Source of the DNA: Pseudovibrio sp000156235
Lineage (GTDB): Bacteria; Pseudomonadota; Alphaproteobacteria; Rhizobiales; Stappiaceae
DNA length: 64,000 nt
Reading direction: 5' to 3'
Assembly: GCF_000156235.1 (NCBI RefSeq)
Contig: NZ_DS996812.1
Coordinates: 248,001 to 312,000 of the forward strand
Part shown: in pieces, positions 9,059-18,694 of the stretch
How the letters are laid out: each line of letters begins with the position of its first letter
Numbering within the stretch: the stretch's first letter is position 1
Notes under the pieces: model-generated
Told to the model about the DNA's origin: nothing
Seen by the model: the letters and a program-made list of their open reading frames with translations, nothing else
Database searches by the model: none
Position numbers and translations under genes: made by a program

Positions 9059-9229
9059 ATGTCCATCCGTGAGCATTTGACTGAGCTGGAACGCCGCCAT
9101 GCTACTCTTGAGAAGGAGCTGGAAAGCGCCAAGCATCATCCATCAATGGATGAACTAGAGATTGGCAATCTCAAAAGGCAAAAGTTGAAGCTTAAGGATG
9201 AAATCTCGCGATTACGAGTGACGGGTTAG
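9059..9229 (+). CDS. DUF465 family small protein
   Basis: A 56-residue coiled-coil-like protein starting MSIREHLTELERRHATLEKELE and ending in the LKRQKLKLKDEISRL block typical of DUF465. A strong GTAGGAGGAT site precedes the ATG at 9059; the open frame extends to 9002 without a better site. It is a paralogue of the minus-strand protein at 8447. It ends just before a strong terminator shared with the converging acyl-CoA ligase. Function unknown. Confidence 0.8.
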   Translation: MSIREHLTELERRHATLEKELESAKHHPSMDELEIGNLKRQKLKLKDEISRLRVTG

Positions 9230-9253
9230 CTTCCTCTTCCAGAATTATCAGAG

Positions 9254-9284
9254 AATGCGCCGCTTTTAGCGGCGCATTTTTTGT
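9254..9284. terminator. Strong bidirectional terminator
   Basis: AATGCGCCGC (9254-9263) pairs perfectly with GCGGCGCATT (9269-9278) around a TTTTA loop, followed by T residues. It separates the convergent DUF465 and acyl-CoA ligase genes. Confidence 0.9.
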
Positions 9285-9290
9285 TTGTGC

Positions 9291-10937
9291 TCAAGCCAGC
9301 GCTTTGGCTTGTTCCCGCAATACGAACTTCTGGATTTTGCCGGTAGACGTTTTTGGCAGATCGGTGAAGACAACTGTCCTTGGCGATTTGAAGCTGGCCA
9401 GGTGCTCTTTACAGTAGGCGACGATATCTGTTTCGGTCACGCTACTGTTTTCTTTCAGTTCAACAAACGCACAGGGTGTTTCGCCCCATTTATCATCCGG
9501 CCGAGCAACCACAGCTGCTGCGGAGATCTGGGGGTGTTTGTAAAGCACTTCCTCGATCTCGATGGATGAGATGTTCTCACCTCCTGAGATGATGATGTCT
9601 TTGGAGCGGTCTTTGAGCTGGACGTAACCATCCTCATGCTGAACGCCGAGGTCTCCTGAATGGAACCAGCCACCTGCAAATGCCTCTTGCGTTGCGGATG
9701 GATTTTTCAGGTAGCCCTTCATAACCACATTGCCTTTGAACATAACCTCACCGATGGTTTCTCCATCAGCTGGGACTGGCTGCATGGTTTTAGGATCCAG
9801 CACCGCGAGATCCTGAAGAGCGACGTAGTTGACGCCTTGCCTTGCTTTGAGGGCGACTTGTTCTGAGGTTGGTAGTTCATCCCAGTGTTCATGCCATTCA
9901 TTCACGACTGCGGGCCCGTAGACTTCGGTCAGGCCATACAGGTGCGTGACGTTGAAGCCTTCCTCGGCCATTGCTGCGAGCACGGCCTCTGGTGGTGGCG
10001 CTGCTGCGGTAAAGAACTCGACTTCATGGGTGAATTTACGCTTCTGATCTTCTGGCGTGTTGAGTAGCGTGGACATGACGATTGGGGCGCCACATAGGTG
10101 CGTAACCTTTTCGTCTGCCAATGCGTTCCAAATCGGGCCTTGCCGGACTTGGCGGAGGCATACATGGGTTCCCGCAACAAGAGACAGCGACCATGGAAAA
10201 CACCAGCCATTGCAGTGGAACATTGGGAGCGTCCAGAGATAGACAGGCTTTTTGCCCATGGCAGCTGTGATGATGTTTGCCTGCGCTAGAAGATAAGCAC
10301 CGCGGTGATGATAAACGACGCCTTTCGGGTTGCCGGTCGTGCCAGAAGTGTAGTTGAGCGTGATGGCATCCCATTCATCTTTTGGGAGTTGCCACTGGAA
10401 ATCTGTTGACCCGCTCGCGATCAGCTCTTCGTACTCCAGCTCTCCGATCACTGGTGCTGATTGAGGGAACTCTTTGTCGTCATAGAGCACAACGGTTGGC
10501 TTGACGGTTGCCAGCTCCAGAGCTTCGCTCATGACCTTTGAGAACTCGCGGTCAACAATAACCAGCTTGCTTTCTGCGTGATCCAGCTGGAATGCGATGA
10601 TTGCTGCGTCCAGTCTGGTGTTGAGCGCGTGCAGCACTGCTCCGGCCATTGGCACACCGTAATGGGCTTCGAGCATGGGTGGCGTGTTGGTCAGCATTAC
10701 TGACACGCAATCATTCTTCCCTATGCCGCGCTGAGACAGAGCGCTGGCAAGGCGGATGGAGCGTTCGTAAAACTCTCTGTAAGACCGGCGGATGCTGCCG
10801 TGGATGATTGCTGTGTGAGTTGGGAAAACTTTTGCAGCCCTTTCCAAAAAACTTAGTGGGCTGAGTGGTGTGTAGTTAGCGTCCGTTTTTGGGAGGTCTT
10901 TGTCGAAATACGATGTGTTTAATGGATGGTTTTTCAT
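9291..10937 (-). CDS. AMP-forming acyl-CoA ligase
   Basis: A 548-residue ANL-superfamily enzyme that activates a carboxylic acid to its acyl-adenylate and then to the CoA thioester. The phosphate loop is YTSGTTGNPKGVV near residue 197, the adenine block LYGLTEVYG lies further on, and the C-terminal catalytic lysine is in PKTSTGKIQK. The N-terminus (NYTPLSPLSFLERAAKVFP) resembles the acyl-activating-enzyme branch that takes medium-chain or aromatic acids. I chose the ATG at 10937 because GGGGGA lies 5 bases upstream; the frame is open to 10967. The substrate is not determinable here. It appears monocistronic. Confidence 0.85.
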   Translation of the reverse strand: MKNHPLNTSYFDKDLPKTDANYTPLSPLSFLERAAKVFPTHTAIIHGSIRRSYREFYERSIRLASALSQRGIGKNDCVSVMLTNTPPMLEAHYGVPMAGAVLHALNTRLDAAIIAFQLDHAESKLVIVDREFSKVMSEALELATVKPTVVLYDDKEFPQSAPVIGELEYEELIASGSTDFQWQLPKDEWDAITLNYTSGTTGNPKGVVYHHRGAYLLAQANIITAAMGKKPVYLWTLPMFHCNGWCFPWSLSLVAGTHVCLRQVRQGPIWNALADEKVTHLCGAPIVMSTLLNTPEDQKRKFTHEVEFFTAAAPPPEAVLAAMAEEGFNVTHLYGLTEVYGPAVVNEWHEHWDELPTSEQVALKARQGVNYVALQDLAVLDPKTMQPVPADGETIGEVMFKGNVVMKGYLKNPSATQEAFAGGWFHSGDLGVQHEDGYVQLKDRSKDIIISGGENISSIEIEEVLYKHPQISAAAVVARPDDKWGETPCAFVELKENSSVTETDIVAYCKEHLASFKSPRTVVFTDLPKTSTGKIQKFVLREQAKALA

Positions 10938-11406
10938 GAAATCCCCCAGGCATTCAAATTCCCGCACAAGGGAACAGGAAGATCCCTTGAAGTGATAATG
11001 AACTTTCCCAAGATGGTTACTGGCTCTGGTGAAGAGCTAGGAATTAAGAGTGTTACATATTTTGATATATCTGAGTATAGGCAGAGCGGGTAGCCCAGAT
11101 GACCTAGATGTTAGTCTGATGGTGTTCTTGTCCTTAGACTTTCATCTATAAGTATTTTCTGGGTGTTTTGTGGAATGGTGTCGATATATTCGGTAAAATT
11201 GTATGCGCTGGTTGCAATAGTGTCGTTAACTTAACGGAAAAGGTGAAATCTTGTTGCCTTTTGGGGCAAGAAGAAAGCTCGCGACAATTTGCAACACCCC
11301 AGAAGTCTTCCCCGTTTGCCTTTCGATTTGTAATGTAGACCTGTCTGATAAAAGAATAAATTGCGATCCGTTTTCGGACGGTGAGCGATGAACAAGCAGG
11401 GCTCAT
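10938..11406. other. Divergent intergenic region
   Basis: About 470 bases between the acyl-CoA ligase (minus) and a membrane protein gene (plus). It must contain both promoters. I see no RNA gene and no strong hairpin, only a short CGTTAACTTAACG palindrome near 11225. Confidence 0.35.
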
Positions 11407-11979
11407 ATGACCGTAACGACACCAAATCGACAGGGGAAGATCGCCATATTCTTTGGCGTGGTTTTCTGCGCGATTACCGTGGTTCTTACGGGGTACATTT
11501 TCATGCTTGGGCCACACAGATCGCAGGATGCCCAGTGGTTTGTGCTGCTGGTGGCGTTCCCTGTTCTCATTCAGCTCTATCTCAACCGAGCCGTCATTCT
11601 CAATCACTTCCGCACCCATTGGTATCTTTGGGCTGTGTCTACTGCAGTGTGTCTGGTGCTTGGGCTGCAACTCAACTTCGCGCAGCTTAACTCGTCGAGT
11701 AGCATGGCAGATCAGTTGCGCACCTACTTTTTCTCGTGGGTAGAGGGTCAGCCTCCGAGCTCTGAGTTTGCGGGTGATCCGTCAGACACTTACAATGCAA
11801 AACAGGTTCGGTATCGCATCGTTTCTCCTGCTCGTGGCGATTTGGATCTCACGGATCCTTCCAGCTACTTTCACGAGAGAGTGCCTTGGAAAACCATGCC
11901 GGATGCGACCTTTGAGATGGATGGACCGATTGCGGCTATCCGGAGCGTGCTTTACCACGGCCTAGGTGAGCGCGACTAA
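11407..11979 (+). CDS. Hypothetical membrane protein
   Basis: A 190-residue protein with three hydrophobic segments in the first 95 residues (about 12-34, 43-58 and 72-91), then a polar C-terminal half that includes SSSMADQLRTYFF and several prolines. I do not recognise a family. An AGGG lies 7 bases before the ATG. The 3' end overlaps the 3' end of the opposite-strand TSUP gene by 18 bp, so no shared terminator separates them. Function unknown. Confidence 0.6.
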   Translation: MTVTTPNRQGKIAIFFGVVFCAITVVLTGYIFMLGPHRSQDAQWFVLLVAFPVLIQLYLNRAVILNHFRTHWYLWAVSTAVCLVLGLQLNFAQLNSSSSMADQLRTYFFSWVEGQPPSSEFAGDPSDTYNAKQVRYRIVSPARGDLDLTDPSSYFHERVPWKTMPDATFEMDGPIAAIRSVLYHGLGERD

Positions 11980-12726
11980 ACCGTCTGCAATCAGCTTCAG
12001 CGCTACGATGAAGACACCGAAATAGGTGATCTTATAGAACAGCTGTGGGCTGATAACCTTTGCGATTTTCACTCCCAGATACATGCTTATTGGTGCCAGA
12101 GGCAGAAGCACGGCTGAGACCGTGAGGTTGGTGGCGTCGAACTCACCCAACATTGTGTAGGGGATGAGCTTTATTGCGTTGATGACCGCAAAGAAGATGA
12201 CTGCCGTGCCCGCGAACAGGATAGTTGGCAGTTTGAGGGGCAGGGCATAGATCTGGAATGGTGGGCCGCCAGCGTGGGAAACGAAGCTGGTGAAGCCGGC
12301 GATCGTACCCCAGAAAATACCCTTCGCCTTACTGGGTTTTGGGGCCTCTTTCTCCGCCTTGTCACCGATCCAGTACTTCATAACGAACGCCAGTGCTATG
12401 CCTCCAATCAGGAGTCTGATGATTGCCTCGCTGAAGTAAGCTGCTGTTGCCCATCCGATTGCAACGCCCAGGATGCCTGCGGGAATGGTGAGCTTGAGCA
12501 CGGTGGTGTCGTAGGTTCTGCGATAAGCGTAGAGGCCCACCACATCCATCGCTACGAGAAGAGGAAGCAGGATTGCTGCTGCCTGAATAGGTGGGATGAT
12601 CAGGCTGAGCATTGGTACGCCGAGGATTGCCACACCTCCGCCGAAGCCACCCTTTGAGATGCCCACGATGATGAGGGCGGGGATAGCGACAAGGTAAAAC
12701 AGCGGATTGATGAGGATATCCTGCAA
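11962..12726 (-). CDS. TSUP (TauE/SafE) family permease
   Basis: A 254-residue polytopic membrane protein with two homologous halves, each opening with a glycine-rich entry (GISKGGFGGGVAILGVP and FTSFVSHAGGPPFQ), the TSUP signature. The family exports small organosulfur anions or sulfite, or takes up related molecules. It is a clear paralogue of the next gene, which starts upstream on the same strand with an 80-bp gap. Shared blocks include IPPIQAAAILLP and TAVIFFAV. No sulfur-oxidation gene is nearby to fix the substrate. Confidence 0.85.
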   Translation of the reverse strand: MQDILINPLFYLVAIPALIIVGISKGGFGGGVAILGVPMLSLIIPPIQAAAILLPLLVAMDVVGLYAYRRTYDTTVLKLTIPAGILGVAIGWATAAYFSEAIIRLLIGGIALAFVMKYWIGDKAEKEAPKPSKAKGIFWGTIAGFTSFVSHAGGPPFQIYALPLKLPTILFAGTAVIFFAVINAIKLIPYTMLGEFDATNLTVSAVLLPLAPISMYLGVKIAKVISPQLFYKITYFGVFIVALKLIADGLVALT

Positions 12727-12805
12727 CTGTAATGATCCTTTGTAAGAGGCACCTACAGTCTTTCTAAGAGAAAAGCAGATCTCTCAAAATTGAGAATTCT
12801 TTGCG

Positions 12806-13564
12806 TCACAGACCGCTGGCACCATCCCAGATCAGTTTCAGGGCGATGATGAACAAGCCTGCATAAGTGATTTTGTAAAACAGCTCTTTGTCGATGTGCC
12901 TGACGATCTTAATGCCTGCGATTGTTGCCAGAGGTGCTAATGGCAGCAAAATCAGCGAGGTGGAGATGTTCTTGGCATCAAACTGTCCAAGTGCGAAGTA
13001 GGGCAGAACCTTTGAAAAATTGACTGTGGCGAAGAAAATGACGGCGGTTCCTGCCATGACGGGCGGAGCCAGTCGCAGAGGCAGGACGTACATCTGAAAC
13101 GGTGCGCCGCCAGCGTGCGCAATAAAGCTGGTTATGCCGGAGATCGTTCCCCAAATGCCGCCCAGGATGACATTGTGTGGTTTGGGCGCTTTGTTGGCTT
13201 TGTTGTTGAACCAGTAGTCCAACACGAAGATGAGTGCGATGACGCCAGTGACCAGCCGGATCAGTGTTTCGGAAATGTATGCTGCAGTGAAGTATCCGAT
13301 CAGGGTGCCCAGGAGACCTGCCGGGATAAGAATAAGAAGTGTTTTGCGACAATAGATTGCACGGTAGGAGAATAATCCGACAGCATCCATGACCAGCAGG
13401 ATGGGAAGGAGAATTCCTGCAGCTTGCACAGGTGGAATAGCAAGGGACATCATCGGCACACCCACGAGTGCAAGGCCTCCGCCGAATCCTCCTTTTGCCA
13501 TGCCAACAATGAAAACAGCAGGTATTGCACAGAGGTAGAAGAAGGGATCGGTAATAGGCAGCAT
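12806..13564 (-). CDS. TSUP (TauE/SafE) family permease
   Basis: A 252-residue polytopic protein, paralogous to the gene immediately downstream (11962-12726). It keeps GMAKGGFGGGLALVGVP near residue 21 and ITSFIAHAGGAPFQMY near residue 147, the two-repeat TSUP pattern. The two genes are tandem and probably co-transcribed, most likely a local duplication that has diverged considerably. Candidate substrates are sulfite, sulfoacetate or similar small anions, but none can be assigned. Confidence 0.85.
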   Translation of the reverse strand: MLPITDPFFYLCAIPAVFIVGMAKGGFGGGLALVGVPMMSLAIPPVQAAGILLPILLVMDAVGLFSYRAIYCRKTLLILIPAGLLGTLIGYFTAAYISETLIRLVTGVIALIFVLDYWFNNKANKAPKPHNVILGGIWGTISGITSFIAHAGGAPFQMYVLPLRLAPPVMAGTAVIFFATVNFSKVLPYFALGQFDAKNISTSLILLPLAPLATIAGIKIVRHIDKELFYKITYAGLFIIALKLIWDGASGL

Positions 13565-13766
13565 GAGTTACCACCCGCTATGATGCGGGCAAGTCCTTTT
13601 TTTATAAGAGGAAACTAAGAAATAGGTGGGTTGAAACTATGGGGTCATCTTTAGTTATAAGCCGATTTTCTAATATAGCAAAACTTGCCTTTGGGTCATT
13701 CAAGGCTCAGTCTTAGCCGAACCTGTGGACAGGTACTATGCAGGGGTGCATGGGAGGAGAGCAGCT

Positions 13767-15680
13767 ATGACGAGCCGATACCACGACGTTTACAATGGAT
13801 GGAAAGAAAACAAAGAAGCCTTCTGGGACGAAGCGGCTAAGGGCATTGATTGGTTCTCGCCCTATACAAAGACTTTTGATGCTTCGCAGGGCACCTATGG
13901 ACGATGGTTTGTGGGTGGTGAGTGCAACACTTGCTACAACTGCGTTGACCGTCACGTAGAACATGGCCGTCCGGGACAGCCAGCAATCATTTACGACAGT
14001 GCAGTTACCGGTGAGAAGCGGACCTACACCTATCTTGAAGTGCAAGAGCAAGTGGGCGCTATGGCGGCTTTGCTGCGTGAGAAGGGTGTTGAGAAAGGCA
14101 CGATGGTGCTGATCTACATGCCGATGATCCCGCAAGCGATGTTTGCCATGTTGGCGTGCGCACGCCTTGGCGCGATCCACTCCGTAGTGTTTGGCGGCTT
14201 TGCTGCGCAGGAGCTGGCGGTTCGTATTGAGGATTGTAAGCCTAAGGCGATCATCAGTGCTTCCTGCGGTATCGAGCCGGGCCGAGTGGTAGAATATAAA
14301 CCGCTGCTCGACAAGGCAATTGAACTGTCCTCTCACAAACCAGATTTCTGCTTCATTCAGCAACGCGAGCAGCTTATCGCTCCACTGAATGAAGGACGTG
14401 ATTATGATCTTGGCGTGCTGATGGAAGGCGCGGTGGCTGAAAAGATGACCACCGAGTGTGTTCCGGTTGCTGCGACAGATCCTCTTTATGTGCTTTACAC
14501 TTCTGGAACCACCGGCCAGCCGAAGGGCGTGGTGCGTGACAACGGTGGTCACATGGTAGCGCTTAAGTGGTCCATGGAGAACCTTTACGGCATTGATCCG
14601 GGTGAGGTGTTTTGGGCGGCTTCTGATGTGGGCTGGGTCGTTGGGCACTCCTACATCGTTTATGCGCCGCTGCTTCATGGTGCTGCGACGGTTCTTTATG
14701 AAGGTAAGCCTGTTGGAACACCGGACGCTGGTGCGTTTTGGCGTGTGATTTCTGAACACTCTGTGGTGTCTCTGTTTACTGCGCCGACTGCGTTCCGTGC
14801 GATTAAGAAGGAAGATCCGGAAGGGACTGAGCTTGCCAAGTACAGCATTGCTGGGCTTCGTTCGCTGTTCCTTGCTGGTGAACGTGCTGATCCAGATACG
14901 ATTTTATGGGCTGAGAACCTGCTGGGCGTGCCGGTGATTGACCATTGGTGGCAGACTGAAACCGGCTGGTGTATCGCGGGTAACCCACTTGGCCTTGGTA
15001 AACTGCCAATTAAGCTGGGCAGCTCCACCGTACCTATGCCAGGATATGACATGCGCGTGCTGGATGATGAAGGCAATGAGCTTGGTGTAGGCGAGCTGGG
15101 CAACATTGTTGTGAAGCTGCCAATGCCTCCCGGGGCGTTGCCGACACTATGGAATGCAGATGACCGCTTCAAAGATGCGTATCTTTCTGAGTTTCCAGGT
15201 TACTACAAAACGGCAGATGCAGGTTTGATGGATGATGATGGGTATCTCTTCATCATGGCCCGAACTGATGACATCATCAACGTTGCTGGGCACCGCCTGT
15301 CTACGGGTGGTATGGAAGAGGTTCTTTCTGAACATCCGGATGTAGCTGAATGTGCGGTGATTGGCATTGCGGACAACCTCAAAGGGCAACTGCCGTGTGG
15401 ATTTGTTGTGCTGAAGAGCGGTGTCGAAAAGCCAACTGACATAATTGAAAAAGAGCTCATTGCTCTGGTCCGTGAAAAGGTTGGTCCTGTTGCTGCGTTT
15501 AAGTTGGCGATCACTGTTGAGCGCTTGCCGAAGACCCGTTCTGGCAAGATCCTTCGTGCAACTATGCGCAAGATTGCCGATGGTGAAGAGTTCAAAATGC
15601 CAGCAACCATTGATGACCCTGCAATTCTTGACGAGATTGCAGAAGCGATCTCTGTTCGTGGGGTGGCATCAGTCAGCTAA
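13767..15680 (+). CDS. prpE: Propionyl-CoA (acetyl-CoA-type) synthetase
   Basis: A 637-residue AMP-forming ligase of the short-chain acyl-CoA synthetase group. It has the P-loop YTSGTTGQPKGVV, the SDVGWVVGHSYIVYAPLLHG block typical of PrpE/ACS enzymes, WWQTETGW, and the C-terminal PKTRSGKILR holding the catalytic, acetylation-controlled lysine. Similarity to PrpE-type sequences in the first 100 residues (CNTCYNCVDRHVE) favours propionate over acetate. The ATG at 13767 follows a GGGAGGAGAG site; the open frame starts at 13725. An SDR dehydrogenase follows 102 bp later on the same strand. Confidence 0.88.
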   Translation: MTSRYHDVYNGWKENKEAFWDEAAKGIDWFSPYTKTFDASQGTYGRWFVGGECNTCYNCVDRHVEHGRPGQPAIIYDSAVTGEKRTYTYLEVQEQVGAMAALLREKGVEKGTMVLIYMPMIPQAMFAMLACARLGAIHSVVFGGFAAQELAVRIEDCKPKAIISASCGIEPGRVVEYKPLLDKAIELSSHKPDFCFIQQREQLIAPLNEGRDYDLGVLMEGAVAEKMTTECVPVAATDPLYVLYTSGTTGQPKGVVRDNGGHMVALKWSMENLYGIDPGEVFWAASDVGWVVGHSYIVYAPLLHGAATVLYEGKPVGTPDAGAFWRVISEHSVVSLFTAPTAFRAIKKEDPEGTELAKYSIAGLRSLFLAGERADPDTILWAENLLGVPVIDHWWQTETGWCIAGNPLGLGKLPIKLGSSTVPMPGYDMRVLDDEGNELGVGELGNIVVKLPMPPGALPTLWNADDRFKDAYLSEFPGYYKTADAGLMDDDGYLFIMARTDDIINVAGHRLSTGGMEEVLSEHPDVAECAVIGIADNLKGQLPCGFVVLKSGVEKPTDIIEKELIALVREKVGPVAAFKLAITVERLPKTRSGKILRATMRKIADGEEFKMPATIDDPAILDEIAEAISVRGVASVS

Positions 15681-15782
15681 ATTCAGAGGAGCTAAGGAGT
15701 TTTACTGGAGAAGTGCATCGACATGGCTGGCCTTAGAGATTAAGGTCGGCGAAATTTCGGCATTGCCAGAGGTATCTTCAAA

Positions 15783-16574
15783 GTGAAACTAGAGAAGAAA
15801 GTTGCGATTGTAACCGGTGGCGCTCAAGGCATCGGTTACGCTATTGCGCAGCGATTTTTGCAAGACGGCGCCAAAGTCATGCTCTCCGACTCGGATGAGC
15901 GTGCCGGGGAGGCAGCTCAGGAAGCTCTCTCCGAATTTGGGCACGTGGCGTTCTGCCATTGCGATGTCAGCGTTCGTCTTGATGTCCGCAACATGGTTGC
16001 GAACACTCTGGATGAGTTCGGCGACGTTGATGTGCTGGTCAACAATGCCGGCATTACAGCTGGCGGTGATTTTCTGGAACTTTCCGAGGAAGATTTTGAT
16101 CGGGTGCTGCGCGTCAACCTGAAGGGTGCGTTCCTGTGCTCTCAGGCTGTTGCGCGTCATATGGTTGAGAAGGTTGAAGACGGTGGTTCTGCAGGTTCCA
16201 TCATTAACATTAGCTCCGTCAACAGTGTGCTCGCTATTCCTGATCAGGTGCCTTACACGATCTCCAAAGGTGGTTTGAACCAGTTGACGCACGTTTCTGC
16301 TGTTGCGCTGGCGAAGTACGGCATTCGCGTGAATGGCATTGGTCCGGGCTCTATCGAGACCGAGATGCTTAAGAGCGTTGTTCAGGATGCGAGTAAGATG
16401 GAAACCGTGCTTTCTCGCACCCCGCTTGGTCGTCTGGGGCAGCCTGCAGAAGTAGCAAGCATTGCTGCTTTCCTTGCTTCTGATGATGCGAGCTATGTTT
16501 CCGGTCAGACTATCTATGCTGATGGTGCGCGCATGCCGCTGAACTATACGGTAGATGTGAGCGAGCCTGAGTAA
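15783..16574 (+). CDS. SDR family NAD(P)-dependent oxidoreductase
   Basis: A 263-residue short-chain dehydrogenase. The cofactor loop TGGAQGIG is at residues 11-18, NNAG at 87-90, the catalytic Ser near 144-145, and YxxxK at Tyr158/Lys162. The start is a GTG with AGAGG 9 bases upstream. The C-terminal part (GQTIYADGARMPLNYT) follows glucose-dehydrogenase/FabG-like members. The substrate is unknown. It probably shares a transcript with the upstream prpE-type ligase and ends at a strong terminator. Confidence 0.85.
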   Translation: MKLEKKVAIVTGGAQGIGYAIAQRFLQDGAKVMLSDSDERAGEAAQEALSEFGHVAFCHCDVSVRLDVRNMVANTLDEFGDVDVLVNNAGITAGGDFLELSEEDFDRVLRVNLKGAFLCSQAVARHMVEKVEDGGSAGSIINISSVNSVLAIPDQVPYTISKGGLNQLTHVSAVALAKYGIRVNGIGPGSIETEMLKSVVQDASKMETVLSRTPLGRLGQPAEVASIAAFLASDDASYVSGQTIYADGARMPLNYTVDVSEPE

Positions 16575-16591
16575 GCCTTGCTGATTGCATT

Positions 16592-16625
16592 AAAAAAGCC
16601 GCGCTCTGAGTAGCGCGGCTTTTTT
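16592..16625. terminator. Strong bidirectional terminator
   Basis: AAAAAAGCCGCGCT pairs perfectly with AGCGCGGCTTTTTT (14 bp) around CTGAGT. It lies between the convergent SDR and ABC exporter genes. Confidence 0.93.
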
Positions 16626-16629
16626 CGTT

Positions 16630-18432
16630 TTAACTGGCTTTTTCCTGCGCGTTCAGTGCTTCAGCACCGATTTCAAACTGCATTCTGGCGAGTTTGGCAT
16701 ACAGGCCTTTTTGAGCAACCAGTGTATCGTGCGTGCCTTCTTCGACGATCTTGCCACCATCCATCACTACGATGCGATCTGCTTTCAGCACGGTTGCAAG
16801 GCGGTGGGCGATGATCAGTGTCGTCCGGCCTTCCATAAGCTTGTCGAGGGCTTTTTGAACGATGGTCTCGCTCTCTGCATCCAATGCGCTGGTGGCTTCG
16901 TCGAGAAGCAGGACCGGGGCGTCTTTCAGGATTGCACGGGCAATGGCAATGCGCTGACGCTGCCCCCCTGAAAGGGTGACACCGCGCTCGCCAATGAGAG
17001 TGTCGTACCCGTCTTTCATGGTCGTGATGAAATCATCTGCCAGTGCAAACTTGGCAGCTTCGATGATCTGCTCGCGAGAGGCGCTTTCCTTGCCGAATGC
17101 AATGTTCTCAGCAATGGAGCTGCCGAAGATTGCTGTGTCCTGAGGGACCAGTGCGATGTGCTCGCGCAGGTCGCGTGGATCAGCTGCATCCAATTCGGTG
17201 CCATCCAGTGTGATTTTGCCTGAGACCGGATCGTAATAACGCATCAGGAGCTGGAACAAGGTGGACTTGCCTGCACCGCTTGGGCCAACGATAGCAACTG
17301 TCTCACCCTTCTTGACGGAAAGGTTTAAGCCTTCCAACACGCCTGCTTCCTTAGCTGTCGGGTAATGGAAGGCGACGTTGTTGAACTCCAGTTCGCCAAT
17401 TGCAGGAGATGGTAGCGCGACTGGGTTGGCTGGTGCGTTGATATCTGAAGGGACATGCAGCAATCCGGTGATGCGATCTGCTGCACCGGCTGCTTTTGCC
17501 AGTTCGCCCCAGACCTGAGAGAGCTCGCTCATGGCGCCTGCTGCGATGATGGAATAGATGAGGAACTGGGTGAGCTGACCGCCAGACATGCGGCCATCGA
17601 TGACGTCCAGTGCTCCGACCCACAGCACTGCGATGATGCTGGAGGAGATAATGAGAATGATGGTTCCGATCAGGAAGGCACGTGCACGCGTGGCGACGAG
17701 GGCGGCTTCGTAGGTAGTTTCGATATCGGCTTCAAACCGGTCAGATACGCTCTTCTCGTTGGTGAAGGCCTGAAGGGTGCGGATGGAGCCAAGTGCCTCT
17801 GTGGCGTACGCGATGGCGTTTGCGAGGGTGCTTTGTGCATGGCTGGTTCTGTTGCGTACAGCGCGGCCAAAGCCGAGGAGTGGTAACACGATCAGCGGAA
17901 TAGCCAGCAGCACGAATAAGGAGAGGCGCGGGCTGGTGATGACCATCAAGGTGGTGGAGCCAGCAAACATCAGCAGGTGTCGCAGAGCAATGGAAGCGCT
18001 TGCGCCAAAGGCAGACTGAATGAGTGTGGTATCTGCTGTCAGACGTGAGATGATCTCACCGGACTTGGTTTTGTCGTAGAATGAGGGGGATAAATAGGTG
18101 AGATGGCGGAATACATCCGAGCGTAAGTCTGCAACGACTCGCTCGCCGATCATCATCACCATGTAGTAGCGCAGCGAGCTGGTGAGTGCGAGCAGGGCGA
18201 TTACAAAGATGATCACGAGGAAATAATCGTCGATCAGATTTGGATTATCACCGGTGAAGCCATAATCAACCATATAGCGGACTGCAATGGGCAGGACCAA
18301 GGTAAGACCAGCAGCAGCCAGCAAAGCAAAAGTTGCCAGAACCAAGCGGGCCTTATGCCTTAAAAGATAAGGGAAAAGCGTTGCGAGTGGACGCAAGGTC
18401 TTTTCCCGATTGTTTGAGTCCCGCTGGCTCAT
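16630..18432 (-). CDS. ABC exporter, fused permease and ATPase (MsbA-like)
   Basis: A 600-residue half-transporter. Six membrane segments fill roughly residues 30-320, followed by an ATPase domain with Walker A GPSGAGKST, signature LSGGQRQR, Walker B VLLLDEATSALD and the switch histidine in IIAHRLAT. This is the MsbA/multidrug exporter layout, working as a homodimer in the inner membrane. The ATG at 18432 follows GGGGGTGGC; the frame is open to 18459. It is divergent from rpmE, an arrangement I recall from other Rhizobiales. The substrate (lipid or drug) cannot be read from sequence. Confidence 0.88.
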   Translation of the reverse strand: MSQRDSNNREKTLRPLATLFPYLLRHKARLVLATFALLAAAGLTLVLPIAVRYMVDYGFTGDNPNLIDDYFLVIIFVIALLALTSSLRYYMVMMIGERVVADLRSDVFRHLTYLSPSFYDKTKSGEIISRLTADTTLIQSAFGASASIALRHLLMFAGSTTLMVITSPRLSLFVLLAIPLIVLPLLGFGRAVRNRTSHAQSTLANAIAYATEALGSIRTLQAFTNEKSVSDRFEADIETTYEAALVATRARAFLIGTIILIISSSIIAVLWVGALDVIDGRMSGGQLTQFLIYSIIAAGAMSELSQVWGELAKAAGAADRITGLLHVPSDINAPANPVALPSPAIGELEFNNVAFHYPTAKEAGVLEGLNLSVKKGETVAIVGPSGAGKSTLFQLLMRYYDPVSGKITLDGTELDAADPRDLREHIALVPQDTAIFGSSIAENIAFGKESASREQIIEAAKFALADDFITTMKDGYDTLIGERGVTLSGGQRQRIAIARAILKDAPVLLLDEATSALDAESETIVQKALDKLMEGRTTLIIAHRLATVLKADRIVVMDGGKIVEEGTHDTLVAQKGLYAKLARMQFEIGAEALNAQEKAS

Positions 18433-18694
18433 GCCACCCCCGGATATCTGCGAAATCATCTAAGTTTATCTTATGATGCAGTAGATGTGTCCCGATAGTT
18501 TTAATTGCAAGCGCTTTCTCTGGATTTCTGCGGGCTGTACCCTCTTGTTTCCTCGGTTTGGATGGGTTATAGACCCCTTCACGATTATGCCGTGCTTGTG
18601 TGAGCGCGGCTTCTTTCTACCGATGCTTCAGGCCAGCCCAAAGCCCATCTTAGGATCGAGGCGGCCCGGCCGTTGCTGACAGGACAGTTTAGTC

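Noticed and set aside
13713..14759. 348-residue open frame on the minus strand inside the prpE-type gene
   Set aside because: It lies wholly opposite a highly conserved enzyme gene, has an unlikely His/Arg/Ser-rich composition and no ribosome site.
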